Below are positions 8,825 to 17,776 of a DNA stretch of 64,000 nucleotides, piece by piece. The stretch spans positions 496,001 through 560,000 of the forward strand of contig DATMYA010000008.1 of assembly GCA_035561135.1 (NCBI GenBank), written 5' to 3'. The translations under genes and the position numbers were made by a program. The notes beneath the pieces are model-generated. The model saw only the letters and a list, made by a program, of their open reading frames with translations. It searched no databases and was not told the origin of the DNA. Each line of letters begins with the position of its first letter. Within the stretch, counting starts at the first letter, position 1. The DNA is from Clostridia bacterium. GTDB taxonomy: Bacteria; Acidobacteriota; Terriglobia; Terriglobales; Acidobacteriaceae.

Positions 8825-10501
8825 ATGCCTACAGGTAAATTGCAAGTAGTGCCTCTGGGCGGTCTTGGCGAGTTCGGAATGAACTGCATGGCCGTTCGTT
8901 GGGGCGACGACATCATCGTCATCGACGCCGGACTCATGTTCCCTGAAGGCGAACTGCTCGGCGTTGACATTGTTGTTCCCGACATAACCTATCTCATTCA
9001 GAACCGCAATCATGTTCGCGGCATCGTTCTAACGCACGGCCATGAAGACCACATCGGCGCTCTGCCCTGGATCCTCAGCGAGCTAAACGTGCCTGTTTAC
9101 GGCACAGAGTTCACGCTGGCCTACGTCGAAGGCAAACTGGAAGAACACGGTCTGCTCGACGACGCGATCCTGAACGAGATACGTCCCGGCGAGAAGTTCA
9201 AGCTTGGCCCGTTCACCATCAATCCCATACAGGTCACGCACAGCCTGGTGGATTGCGTAGCGTTGGCCATTCACACGCCGTTGGGTGTCATAATCCACAC
9301 CGGCGACTTCAAGGTTGACCCCACGCCGACGGATAACAAGACCTTCGACCTGCACACCTTTGCCGAATACGGCAAGGAAGGCGTGCTGGCCTTGTTCCAG
9401 GACTCCACCAACGTGGAGCGCCCCGGATACACGCCGAGCGAACGCGCCGTGCGACCGAGGTTCCAGGAGATATTCGCGCGCTCCAAGCGCCGCCTGTTCA
9501 TCTCCTGCTTCTCCTCATCGATCCACCGCATTGCGCTCGCGCTGGAACTCGCGAACGAGTACAACCGCAAGGTGGCCCTCGTCGGCCGGTCGTTGACGGA
9601 GTCGACCGAGATCGCGCAGGACCTTGGCTATATCGACGCGCCCGACGGACTTTTCATCAATCCCGGCCAGATCAGGGACTACGCACCCGACAAGGTTCTC
9701 GTAATGATCAGCGGAACCCAGGGCGAGCCCATGTCAGCCCTGTCGCGCGCTGCCGTTGATAACCACAAGCACGCGAAGATCGAGCCCGGCGATACCGTCG
9801 TTCTCTCGTCGCGCATCATCCCCGGCAATGAAAAGGCTATCTACCGAGTCGTCGATCACCTCTTCCGCCGGAACGCGCACGTGATTTACGAGGATGGCTC
9901 GAAGCCGCCTGTGCACGTCAGCGGACACGCCAGCCAGGAAGAGCTCAAACTCCTGATCAATCTGGTGCGCCCGCGCTACTTCATCCCCGTCCATGGTGAA
10001 TATCGCCAACTGAAGCTGCATGCAGAGCTGGCAGCGTCGATGAAGAACGTTGTCGGCAACGTGATGATGATCGAGAGCGGCGACGTGCTCGAGTTCGACG
10101 AACTCGGCGCTCGCAAAGCCGGACAGGTTCACGTAGGTCGCGTCTGCATCGATTCGGGCTCTTCCAGTGCGACGGACGTCGTGGAAGACCTCGTCATTAA
10201 GGATCGCCGGCACCTGAGCGAGGACGGCTTTGTGCTGCCGATCATCGCCATTAATAAGCTAACCGGAGCGGTGGAAAGCTCGCCAGAGATCGTGATGCGT
10301 GGTTTCGCAGGCGCTCCTGCGGAGAACGGCTTCCTGGACGCGGCTCGCCATACGGTCATGCGGACGCTTGAACAGTCGAGCAAGGAAGAGATGGGCGACT
10401 ACGGCGTCATCAAGGAAAAGATCCGTCAGGACCTGAAGCGCTATATCTCCAAACAGACTCAGCGCAGGCCGCTGATCATGCCGGTGATTTTGGAAGTCTA
10501 G
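8825..10501 (+). CDS. rnj: Ribonuclease J
   Basis: 558 residues. A 5'-3' exo/endoribonuclease of the metallo-beta-lactamase/beta-CASP family, central to mRNA decay and rRNA maturation where RNase E is absent. The zinc motif is HGHEDHIG (H71-G-H73-E-D75-H76), followed by VTHSLVDCVA and THTGDFKVD-type beta-lactamase motifs. The beta-CASP part starts near LFISCFSSSIHRIALA, and FIPVHGEYRQLKLHAELA supplies the late histidine. The C-terminal domain is complete and ends at PVILEV. ATG 8825 is preferred over an in-frame GTG at 8807; GAGG is only three bases away, so the start is less certain. A hairpin terminator follows. Confidence 0.95.
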   Translation: MPTGKLQVVPLGGLGEFGMNCMAVRWGDDIIVIDAGLMFPEGELLGVDIVVPDITYLIQNRNHVRGIVLTHGHEDHIGALPWILSELNVPVYGTEFTLAYVEGKLEEHGLLDDAILNEIRPGEKFKLGPFTINPIQVTHSLVDCVALAIHTPLGVIIHTGDFKVDPTPTDNKTFDLHTFAEYGKEGVLALFQDSTNVERPGYTPSERAVRPRFQEIFARSKRRLFISCFSSSIHRIALALELANEYNRKVALVGRSLTESTEIAQDLGYIDAPDGLFINPGQIRDYAPDKVLVMISGTQGEPMSALSRAAVDNHKHAKIEPGDTVVLSSRIIPGNEKAIYRVVDHLFRRNAHVIYEDGSKPPVHVSGHASQEELKLLINLVRPRYFIPVHGEYRQLKLHAELAASMKNVVGNVMMIESGDVLEFDELGARKAGQVHVGRVCIDSGSSSATDVVEDLVIKDRRHLSEDGFVLPIIAINKLTGAVESSPEIVMRGFAGAPAENGFLDAARHTVMRTLEQSSKEEMGDYGVIKEKIRQDLKRYISKQTQRRPLIMPVILEV

Positions 10502-10523
10502 GGCTTGAGTAACACATCAGGGA

Positions 10524-10560
10524 AGAAGGCACCCAAACCCGAGTGCCTTCTCTTCTTTTG
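10524..10560 (+). terminator. Rho-independent terminator after the RNase J gene
   Basis: Stem AGAAGGCAC / GTGCCTTCT with a ten-base loop, followed by a pyrimidine run TCTTCTTTT. It lies 22 bases after the RNase J stop codon. Confidence 0.75.
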
Positions 10561-10630
10561 TGAGTAGAAGATTTTCCGCTACCCACTAATCTTCTTCACA
10601 TCCGGCCAGAACTCGGATAAAACGGCGTGC

Positions 10631-12028
10631 ATGACTGGCCGTGCATCTTCGGCTCCCGCCCGGAACAGGGCGGGACGCGTTTATATACCTCTCCTCGCAA
10701 TCCCCACCGTTCTTGTCGTTCTCATCCTCGGCACTTCACAATACCTGCGCGCCACCTTCTTATTGCTCCACATCCAGAATTCAGGTATGACTTCGGGCGT
10801 TACCAGCATCGGCATGTACGAGGTCGATGAAACGACGACGACGCTGGATGTCTCCGGCCGCAGTGTGCGAGCGCGCTTCTACATTCCGCGTGGCCTGCCG
10901 AATCCATCAGGACTCGTGCTCCTTCATGGCGTTCACCATCTCGGAATCGATGAACCACGACTCGTGAGTCTGGCTCGAACGCTTGCCGAAGAGGGCACTC
11001 TGGTTTACACGCCGGAACTGCCGGCCATTGCCGACTATACGGTTGACGCCACTTCGCAGCCAATCATCAATGCCGCCGTCAGCACACTCTCTGCCCAGCT
11101 TGGCGCCGAGCGAGTGGGACTGATGGGCCTGAGCTTCGCCGGTGGTCTAGCTCTTATCGCCGCAGCAGATCCCACCTGCGCGCCACATGTTGCCTATGTG
11201 GTTGCCATAGGCGCGCACCATAACTTGGAGCGTGTGCTGCGATTCTTCGCGACCGACCACGTGCAGGGACCGGACGGGGTCGACCACTCTCTGCCCGCAC
11301 ACGAGTACGGGCCGCTCGTGGTCGTCTATTCGCATACGGAAAACTTCTTTTCGCGAAAAGATGCGCCTGTGGCGCGACAGGCACTGCGATTGCTGCTGCA
11401 TGGACGCACTGACGAATCGCGCGCCGCCGCATCCCGCCTCACGCCAACCGGCCGGGCGAGAATGGCTGACCTGTATGCCAAGCATCGAGACGCCTTTTCA
11501 GCAGAAATGCTTCGCGCATTGCCCGAGCACCGCCAAGAAATGCAAGCGGCCTCTCCGGCTGGCCGATTATCCGCGATCACCGTTCCCGTGCTCCTGTTGC
11601 ACGGAGCGGGCGATACCGTGATTCCGGCAACTGAAACCGAGTGGATTGCCAGGGAAGTTCCTGGTGAGCGCCTTCGCGCTGTGCTGGTGAGCCCCGCAAT
11701 CAGCCACGTCGATCTGGGCAAGGGTCCTGGATTTCGCGACAAGCTCGCGCTGGTGCGCTGGGTTTCCGCCTTGCTGGAAGTAGCCGAAGACGCGCCTAAC
11801 GCGACGAGACACATACAAGTGCCAACGCCTTCTGCTATTGTTCACGAACAGACAGCGATACGATCTACTATCGACTATGGTGCCCCTCGAAGAAATCAGG
11901 CTGGCGCAACAACGCATACGCGGAGTAGCCGTCCGCACGCCCCTCGTTCGCTACTTCCCCACCACGGCCGGGCAGTCCTCGATGCCGAACGTGCAGGCGA
12001 CCCCGCAGCAACTCTACCTGAAGCCTGA
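10631..12028 (+). CDS. Membrane-anchored alpha/beta hydrolase
   Basis: 465 residues. A single hydrophobic segment near residues 18-40 (VYIPLLAIPTVLVVLILGTS) suggests a signal anchor. The hydrolase domain follows, with LLHGVHHLG as the oxyanion region, the nucleophile elbow GLSFAGG, an acid in HGAGDTVIP and a histidine in SPAISHVDLGKG. Substrate unknown; the fold is used by esterases, lipases and peptidases. Odd: the frame does not stop at the end of the domain but continues about 80 residues as a basic, low-complexity tail (HTRSSRPHAPRSLL), and its last 152 bases overlap the threonine dehydratase gene in another frame. The tail may be real, or a stop may have been lost. Confidence 0.75.
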   Translation: MTGRASSAPARNRAGRVYIPLLAIPTVLVVLILGTSQYLRATFLLLHIQNSGMTSGVTSIGMYEVDETTTTLDVSGRSVRARFYIPRGLPNPSGLVLLHGVHHLGIDEPRLVSLARTLAEEGTLVYTPELPAIADYTVDATSQPIINAAVSTLSAQLGAERVGLMGLSFAGGLALIAAADPTCAPHVAYVVAIGAHHNLERVLRFFATDHVQGPDGVDHSLPAHEYGPLVVVYSHTENFFSRKDAPVARQALRLLLHGRTDESRAAASRLTPTGRARMADLYAKHRDAFSAEMLRALPEHRQEMQAASPAGRLSAITVPVLLLHGAGDTVIPATETEWIAREVPGERLRAVLVSPAISHVDLGKGPGFRDKLALVRWVSALLEVAEDAPNATRHIQVPTPSAIVHEQTAIRSTIDYGAPRRNQAGATTHTRSSRPHAPRSLLPHHGRAVLDAERAGDPAATLPEA

Positions 12029-12875
12029 GAGCTTCCAGCCGATTGGCAGCTTCAAACTCCGCGGTGCCTATAACAAGATCGCTTCCCTGTCCGACGAGGA
12101 GCGCCGGCGAGGCGTGATCTCCTACTCCAGCGGAAACCACGCGCAGGGCGTCGCCTATGCTGCGCGAGCGCTCGGCGCCAGGTCGGTCATCGTGATGCCC
12201 CGCAACGCTCCCAAAATCAAGATGCAATCCACCGCCGCTCTCGGGGCGGAGATCGTAACCGTGGGTACCGCTTCAAGCGAGCGCCAGCAGAAAGCCGAGG
12301 ATCTCGCGCGTGAGCATGGATATGTCATCATTCCGCCTTACAACGATCCGCAGATCATTGCCGGACAGGGTACGATTGGCCTTGAGATTCTGGAAGACAT
12401 GGCCGATGCCGACCTCGTCCTAGCGCCCATTGGCGGCGGCGGCCTTATCAGCGGCATCTCGGCGGCAATCAAGCTGAGCGGCTCCAAAGCGAAGGTCGTC
12501 GGAGTGGAGCCCGACCTGGCGAACGATGCGCAGCAGAGTTTGCACGCGGGAGAGATCGTGCAGATTTCCGCCGAACGTGCCTCCAGCACCTTGGCCGATG
12601 GACTCCGCACGCAGAGTGTCGGCCCGCTAAACTTTGAGCACATACAGGCTTTTGTCGATGACATTGTTAGCGTGACAGAGCACGAGATCACGGACGCCAT
12701 GCGCGCCATGGTGACCAGTGCGCGCCTCATACCCGAGCCCAGCGGTGCCGTTACGTTCGCGGCCTGGCTGTTCCACTCAGACCAACTGCCTGCTCACGGC
12801 AAGGTCGTAGCAATCGTCAGTGGCGGCAATTTGGAACCCAAGCTGCTCGCGCATGTGCTGTCCGATACTCAATAG
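11877..12875 (+). CDS. ilvA: Threonine/serine dehydratase (PLP-dependent, no ACT domain)
   Basis: 332 residues from the ATG at 11877, matching the catalytic domain only, as in TdcB and short IlvA forms. PLP lysine in GSFKLRGAYNK, asparagine loop in SSGNHAQGVAYAA, and the glycine-rich phosphate loop GGGGLISG. Deaminates threonine to 2-oxobutyrate (isoleucine precursor) or serine to pyruvate. Without the C-terminal regulatory domain of long biosynthetic IlvA it should lack isoleucine feedback through that domain. An in-frame upstream ATG at 11838 would add 13 residues. The 5' part overlaps the hydrolase gene by 152 bases in a different frame, so the two are probably coupled. Confidence 0.88.
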   Translation: MVPLEEIRLAQQRIRGVAVRTPLVRYFPTTAGQSSMPNVQATPQQLYLKPESFQPIGSFKLRGAYNKIASLSDEERRRGVISYSSGNHAQGVAYAARALGARSVIVMPRNAPKIKMQSTAALGAEIVTVGTASSERQQKAEDLAREHGYVIIPPYNDPQIIAGQGTIGLEILEDMADADLVLAPIGGGGLISGISAAIKLSGSKAKVVGVEPDLANDAQQSLHAGEIVQISAERASSTLADGLRTQSVGPLNFEHIQAFVDDIVSVTEHEITDAMRAMVTSARLIPEPSGAVTFAAWLFHSDQLPAHGKVVAIVSGGNLEPKLLAHVLSDTQ

Positions 12876-12979
12876 GCGCAGCCGATGGCCGACCTTTTCG
12901 GCGCAATGGTGCTGCCCCGCAAGATGCCCGCTCGTGTCAGATTGCTCTCTGATTTAGAATTCGAAGCAGGAGAATTGCT

Positions 12980-13915
12980 TTGAAACTATCTCTCCGCCTC
13001 ATCGCTTTTGTCGTTCTTGCCGCCATCTCCAGCTTCGCCGCCGAACGCGGTGTGATGATGCGCGAAGCCATCCTGTACCTCGCACCGAACACGACGAGTG
13101 AGAAGCTCGCAAACGTTGCCCGCGGGCGCGAAGTAGTGGTGCTGGAGCGTCCCAAGGGCTGGGTACACGTGCTCGCCACCATTAGCCAGACATTCGGAGC
13201 CGACCGCGACATCTCCGGCTGGATACAAGACAAGGGCATGATCACGGCCACCACGCCCAATGGTGATTCGTTGCTCTACGGCGAAGCGGTTGACAGCGAG
13301 AACGAAGCAAGCCGCCGCGGTGGACGCAAGAACGCCGCGCAGGATGCCATGCGGCTGTACGCGCGCACGGCTGAATACTTCCCCAACTCCGCTATTGCCG
13401 GCGAAGCCCTGTATCGCGCCGCCGACATCCGCTGGCAACTCGACAAGGACGAGAGAAGCTCGCGCTCTTCGGCGCGCAAGCGCGATCCCGGTGATCGCAT
13501 TCCGATCGAAGAAGACGCGATGAAGCAGGTCATGAAGAAGTTCCCGCGGACCAAGTGGGCCGACCTGGCAGCCTTCCACCTCATCGATAACAAGCTCTGC
13601 GGAGACTGGCAGGCGCAGTCGAAGTGTCCCGAAAAAGAAGCCAGCGTTTACGAAGACTATGTGAAGGATCACCCGACTTCGCCAGCAGTGCCGGAGGCGC
13701 TCTACAACGCGGCTTTTCGTTATGGCGCTCTCGTGCAGTTGTATGGCATGGAGGGTCAGGCGTCCAAGATCAAGTCCGCTGAGGAGCGGGCCATCGCCAC
13801 CGCTCAACGCGTCGCCCAGGTTCCCAACGTAAGTTCTGATTGGGCCGCACGCGCGCGCAGGCTCGCTTACATGGTCGAAAACAACATCCCGACCTTCGGC
13901 AACAATATCGACTGA
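12980..13915 (+). CDS. Secreted protein with SH3-like domain and helical repeat region
   Basis: 311 residues from a TTG start with AGGAG before it. The signal peptide LSLRLIAFVVLAAISSFA ends near residue 20. Next comes a bacterial SH3-like domain (about 22-90): ILYLAPNTTSEKLANVARG, VVVLERPKGWVHV and SGWIQDKGMI, the usual 'probe, wall, exit' pattern. The rest is alpha-helical and resembles tetratricopeptide-like segments that pair 'AEYFPNSAIAGEALYRAADI' with 'YNAAFRYGALVQLYGME'. It looks like a periplasmic protein involved with envelope or peptidoglycan, but no enzyme motif is seen. uppP, another envelope gene, is next. Confidence 0.65.
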   Translation: MKLSLRLIAFVVLAAISSFAAERGVMMREAILYLAPNTTSEKLANVARGREVVVLERPKGWVHVLATISQTFGADRDISGWIQDKGMITATTPNGDSLLYGEAVDSENEASRRGGRKNAAQDAMRLYARTAEYFPNSAIAGEALYRAADIRWQLDKDERSSRSSARKRDPGDRIPIEEDAMKQVMKKFPRTKWADLAAFHLIDNKLCGDWQAQSKCPEKEASVYEDYVKDHPTSPAVPEALYNAAFRYGALVQLYGMEGQASKIKSAEERAIATAQRVAQVPNVSSDWAARARRLAYMVENNIPTFGNNID

Positions 13916-14001
13916 CTTAGGCAAGCGTGACGATGGACGGGCCAAGTCCAGGCTTGCTGCCGTACAATGTTCCTTCTCACCTACATACAGCTGGAGCATC
14001 G

Positions 14002-14871
14002 TTGAACCACTATCTATTGGCTGTCCTGCTTGGAATCATCGAAGGCCTTACCGAATTCCTTCCCGTCAGTTCGACGGCGCATCTACGGATTGCGGAAGCG
14101 TTGCTGGGCGTCGATCTTTCAGACGGCTACTGGAAGATGTTCTCAATCGTGATCCAATTGGGCGCCATTCTCTGTCTGCCGATCTACTTCCGTGAGCGCA
14201 TAAGCCGATTCCTGTCGACATTCCCCCGCGGAGAACGCGGCGACCGGACCGCGCTAACCCACCCGCTGACGCTGACGATCATCGCCTTCGTCTTCACCGC
14301 AGTCCCGGCGTTCCTGCTTACGAAGGTCATCGGCAAGCATCTTGAGAGTTTGTTCATCATCGCGTCGTCCCTTATCGTTGGCGGAATCGTGATGTGGGTT
14401 GTTGACGCTCTCTATACGAACGGTACGTTCTCCGCGCGCCCGACCGAGCACATGGAAGAGATGTCCCTCGGACAGGCAGTGTGGATTGGGCTCTGCCAGA
14501 CGCTCTCCGCCGTATTCCCCGGCACCTCGCGCTCCATGGCCACTATCGCCGCCGGACAACTCTCCGGAATGTCGCGCACGTCGGCCCTCGAGTTCTCGTT
14601 CTTTCTTTCGATCCCGACCATGGCCGCGGCTACTGGGTACGATCTGCTGAAATCCCTGCGCCACCACGGCTCAGACCCCAGCGCACTCGGCTCTGTACAC
14701 ATGACTCCTGAAGGCTGGGTCACGCTCGCCATCGGCGCAGTCGTCTCCTTCATCGTTGCATACGGCGTAGTCGCGTGGTTCATGCAGTGGGTGCGTTCGA
14801 GAGGATTCGTACCATTCGCCGTTTATCGCATCATCCTGGGCGTAGGCGTGCTGTTCTGGGCGCTGAGGTAA
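14002..14871 (+). CDS. uppP: Undecaprenyl-diphosphatase
   Basis: 289 residues from a TTG at 14002 with GGAG six bases ahead. Integral membrane enzyme that recycles undecaprenyl pyrophosphate for peptidoglycan and other wall polymers. Signature motifs are both present: GIIEGLTEFLPVSSTAHLRI (E-rich motif, residues near 10-30) and PGTSRSMATIAAGQL (the PGxSRSxxTI motif). Eight or so membrane helices. The family confers bacitracin tolerance when abundant. An alternative upstream ATG (13927) would add a non-homologous, polar 25-residue lead and is not preferred. Confidence 0.94.
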   Translation: MNHYLLAVLLGIIEGLTEFLPVSSTAHLRIAEALLGVDLSDGYWKMFSIVIQLGAILCLPIYFRERISRFLSTFPRGERGDRTALTHPLTLTIIAFVFTAVPAFLLTKVIGKHLESLFIIASSLIVGGIVMWVVDALYTNGTFSARPTEHMEEMSLGQAVWIGLCQTLSAVFPGTSRSMATIAAGQLSGMSRTSALEFSFFLSIPTMAAATGYDLLKSLRHHGSDPSALGSVHMTPEGWVTLAIGAVVSFIVAYGVVAWFMQWVRSRGFVPFAVYRIILGVGVLFWALR

Positions 14872-15203
14872 TTTTGCTGTTTCGACTTCGATGCCGTTAG
14901 CAAGGCGCTTACCTCAGCGGCTAAAAGCCGCTTGTCTTCATCTCGTAATGGCACGGCTGAAGCCGTGCCCCTTCAAAGACAAACCCTCACCCGACCATTC
15001 CTAACTGCCCCAATCTAACTCCCGATTCCCCGGCATCTTCCAAGCCAATGTTTTCGCCTTCTTTTCTCCTTTATTGCCGACGTTTCTGGCATAATCTAAC
15101 TCGCTCTGGTGCGACTTCGGGCAGTACAGGAACACGGCTTTCGCCGCGGCGCAGACGTGTCTTGCCCGTCGGCGTTCCACGGTTCCGTATGCCATCTGTA
15201 TCT
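14872..15203. other. Non-coding gap between uppP and ftsK with a family B repeat
   Basis: 332 bases. Positions 14914-14980 hold two hairpins typical of repeat family B: GCGGCTAAAAGCCGC and GGCACGGCTGAAGCCGTGCC. The remaining part is the presumed ftsK leader. No RNA gene recognised. Confidence 0.6.
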
Positions 15204-17594
15204 ATGAAGTTCTTTTCGCGCCTGTTCACCCCGACGAGCAACAAGCGACTGAATGAGCTGATCGGCTTTTTGATGCTGGTCGCCGCGGTCCTCCTTCTCC
15301 TTGCCTTAGCGTCCTATTCGCCGCTCGATCCCTCGCTCAACACCGCCGCCAACCATGGAGATTCCCGCCCAGCGCACAATTGGATTGGCATGATCGGAGC
15401 GAACCTCAGCGATCTGCTGCTGCAGTTTGGCGGCGTAGCCGTTTTCCTGATGCCTGTTTTCGTCTGCCTGATTGGCTTGCGCTGGTTCCGTTCACGGAAG
15501 GTGGACTCACCCGGCGCGAAGACGCTCGGCGCAATTTCGCTGCTCATCTTCTTCTCCGCCCTGCTCGCGCTGTTGCCATGGCATTGGCGCTGGATGCATG
15601 CCGCACCCGCCGAAGGATTGCTCGGGCGCATCGTTGGCGACGCCCTCATTCACTACCTCAACGTCACTGGCGCGTACATCGTCTGCGTTACAGCCATCGC
15701 CGTGGCGCTGTATCTGTCCACGGCTTTCAGTTTCGGCGCGCTCCAACTCTGGTTCCAGACTCGCTTCGCTTTCGCCTTTACGGCGTGGGACCGTTTTGAA
15801 GATTGGCGCGCTGCACGCGCCAAGGTTCGCGCCCAGAAGGAACTTGAAAAACGTCGTCAGCAGAAGCCCGTCGTTACCGCTCAACTTGTCCCGGGCGGAA
15901 AGCGCGGCGCTGCCCAGAACGTGCCCGCGACCGTCCAGCCAATCCAGGCGAAGTCCGGCATAGAACGCATGTTGGAAGAGGAACTGCCGGTTGTACCCGA
16001 ACCGCCCGCGCCGAAAGCTGCGCCGCCGGTTGAAGCCGGTGTGGACGCGATCGAAGTCACTTCGCGGGCCGATGAGGATGCTCGCCGCAAGACCACGACG
16101 GCAAAGATGCAGGGCGGATGGAAGCTACCCTCCAGCTCTCTATTGCGCCGTCCGGACGCGCGCAGCGAATATGACGAAGAGGAACTGAAGCGCGTCGCAC
16201 AGGTCCTCGTCGAAAAGTGCGCTGAATTCGAGGTTCACGGGCAGGTCACGCAAATCAATCCCGGCCCCGTTGTCACAACCTTCGAGTTCAAGCCGGAAGC
16301 TGGTATTAAGTACTCGCGTGTCACTGGGCTGCAAGACGATCTCTGCCTGGCGCTGAAAGCCGAGAGCATCCTGATCGAGCGCATGGCCGGCAAGTCCACG
16401 GTCGGTATCCAGGTTCCGAATGTGAATCGCGAAACCATTTGGCTGCGAGAAGTGGTTGAGGCCGACGAGTTCTCGCATTCGAAGTCAAAGGTAACTTTTT
16501 CACTTGGCAAGGACATCAACGGCCGCATCGTCACCGCCGAACTAAACACGATGCCGCACCTGCTCATCGCCGGATCGACTGGCAGCGGCAAGTCGGTGGC
16601 GATCAATGCGTTCATCATGTCTGTGCTGTACAAGGCCACGCCGGACCAGGTTCGCCTCATCCTGGTCGATCCCAAGCGCCTTGAATTGGGGAACTATGAA
16701 GGCGTGCCGCACCTTTACACGCCTATCATCACGGAGCCGAAGCTGGCCTCGAACGCGCTTCGCAACGCCGTGCGAGAGATGGAGCGCCGCCTCAAGCTGC
16801 TCGCGGAAAAGGGCGTCCGCAACATCGACCAGTACAACAAGCTTTTCGAAGGGAACTCAACGCCTAGCCTTTTTGAGGATGGCACTGAAGAGAAACCGAT
16901 TCCGTACATCGTCATCATCATCGACGAGCTTGCCGACCTCATGATGCTGGACGGCAGCAATGTTGAAGAATCGATTACGCGCCTGGCACAGATGGCGCGC
17001 GCCATCGGCATACACCTCGTGCTCGCAACGCAGCGCCCGTCGGTGGATGTGATCACCGGCCTAATCAAGGCGAACTTCCCTGCTCGCATGTCGTTCCGTG
17101 TCGCCACCAAAATCGATTCGCGGACGATCCTCGACGCGAATGGCGCAGAAGCGTTGCTGGGACGCGGAGACATGCTGTATCTGCCATCCGGTTCCGCACG
17201 TGTTCACCGCGTACACGCTCCGTTCGTGACCGAAAAGGAAATCGCTGCCACCGTCGAGTTCTGGAAGGAACAGTCCACCGCCGAGTATGACGATAAGTTC
17301 CTGCAGGCGCCCAGGGAAGAAGGCAACAGCATTGGGACGGGCGGTGAGGGCGGCTCCGAGGGTAACGGCGACAACGACGAACTCTACCAGGATGCCGTGC
17401 GGCTGGTGCTTGAGTTCGGCAAGGCCTCAACGTCGCTCATACAGAGACGACTGCGTGTGGGCTACGGACGCGCCGCCCATCTTATCGACCTAATGGAGCA
17501 GGACGGAATCGTCGGCCCGGCCGACGGCCCGAAGCCTCGCGAAATCCTGAAGCGTCCCGACTGGCTTAGCGAAGTGGAAGACAGCCTGCGGTAG
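15204..17594 (+). CDS. ftsK: DNA translocase FtsK/SpoIIIE
   Basis: 796 residues. Septum-located motor that pumps DNA during chromosome segregation. The N-terminal part, about residues 18-190, has four membrane helices (for example LIGFLMLVAAVLLLLALASY). A short linker rich in Pro/Ala/Glu follows, then the motor domain with GQVTQINPGPVVTTFEFKP, Walker A AGSTGSGKS and Walker B IVIIIDELADLMM. The C-terminal gamma winged-helix domain (DELYQDAVRLVLEFGKAS to VGPADGPKPREIL) reads orienting DNA motifs. ATG 15204 puts the first helix at the right place; ATGs at 15189 and 15048 are further options. Length is shorter than E. coli FtsK because the linker is short. Confidence 0.94.
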   Translation: MKFFSRLFTPTSNKRLNELIGFLMLVAAVLLLLALASYSPLDPSLNTAANHGDSRPAHNWIGMIGANLSDLLLQFGGVAVFLMPVFVCLIGLRWFRSRKVDSPGAKTLGAISLLIFFSALLALLPWHWRWMHAAPAEGLLGRIVGDALIHYLNVTGAYIVCVTAIAVALYLSTAFSFGALQLWFQTRFAFAFTAWDRFEDWRAARAKVRAQKELEKRRQQKPVVTAQLVPGGKRGAAQNVPATVQPIQAKSGIERMLEEELPVVPEPPAPKAAPPVEAGVDAIEVTSRADEDARRKTTTAKMQGGWKLPSSSLLRRPDARSEYDEEELKRVAQVLVEKCAEFEVHGQVTQINPGPVVTTFEFKPEAGIKYSRVTGLQDDLCLALKAESILIERMAGKSTVGIQVPNVNRETIWLREVVEADEFSHSKSKVTFSLGKDINGRIVTAELNTMPHLLIAGSTGSGKSVAINAFIMSVLYKATPDQVRLILVDPKRLELGNYEGVPHLYTPIITEPKLASNALRNAVREMERRLKLLAEKGVRNIDQYNKLFEGNSTPSLFEDGTEEKPIPYIVIIIDELADLMMLDGSNVEESITRLAQMARAIGIHLVLATQRPSVDVITGLIKANFPARMSFRVATKIDSRTILDANGAEALLGRGDMLYLPSGSARVHRVHAPFVTEKEIAATVEFWKEQSTAEYDDKFLQAPREEGNSIGTGGEGGSEGNGDNDELYQDAVRLVLEFGKASTSLIQRRLRVGYGRAAHLIDLMEQDGIVGPADGPKPREILKRPDWLSEVEDSLR

Positions 17595-17603
17595 AGCGGT
17601 TGC

Positions 17604-17628
17604 CAGTAGTCAGTAGTCAGTAGTCAGT
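17604..17628. repeat. Heptamer tandem repeat (CAGTAGT)
   Basis: CAGTAGT occurs three times in tandem, then a partial fourth copy (CAGTTGC). It lies just after the ftsK stop. Similar short triplicate repeats of unrelated sequence occur elsewhere in this window. Confidence 0.85.
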
Positions 17629-17776
17629 TGCCGGTGCCTGTGCCTGTATTGAAAGAGCCCCTCGCGAGAGGGAGTCAGATTGCTGACAAACTAGAGCGTC
17701 ATGTCGACCGGAGCGCCGAAGGCGCGGAGCGGAGACACCTTGTGTTTCCTATGCGGCCGAACGCACAAACTGGTCA

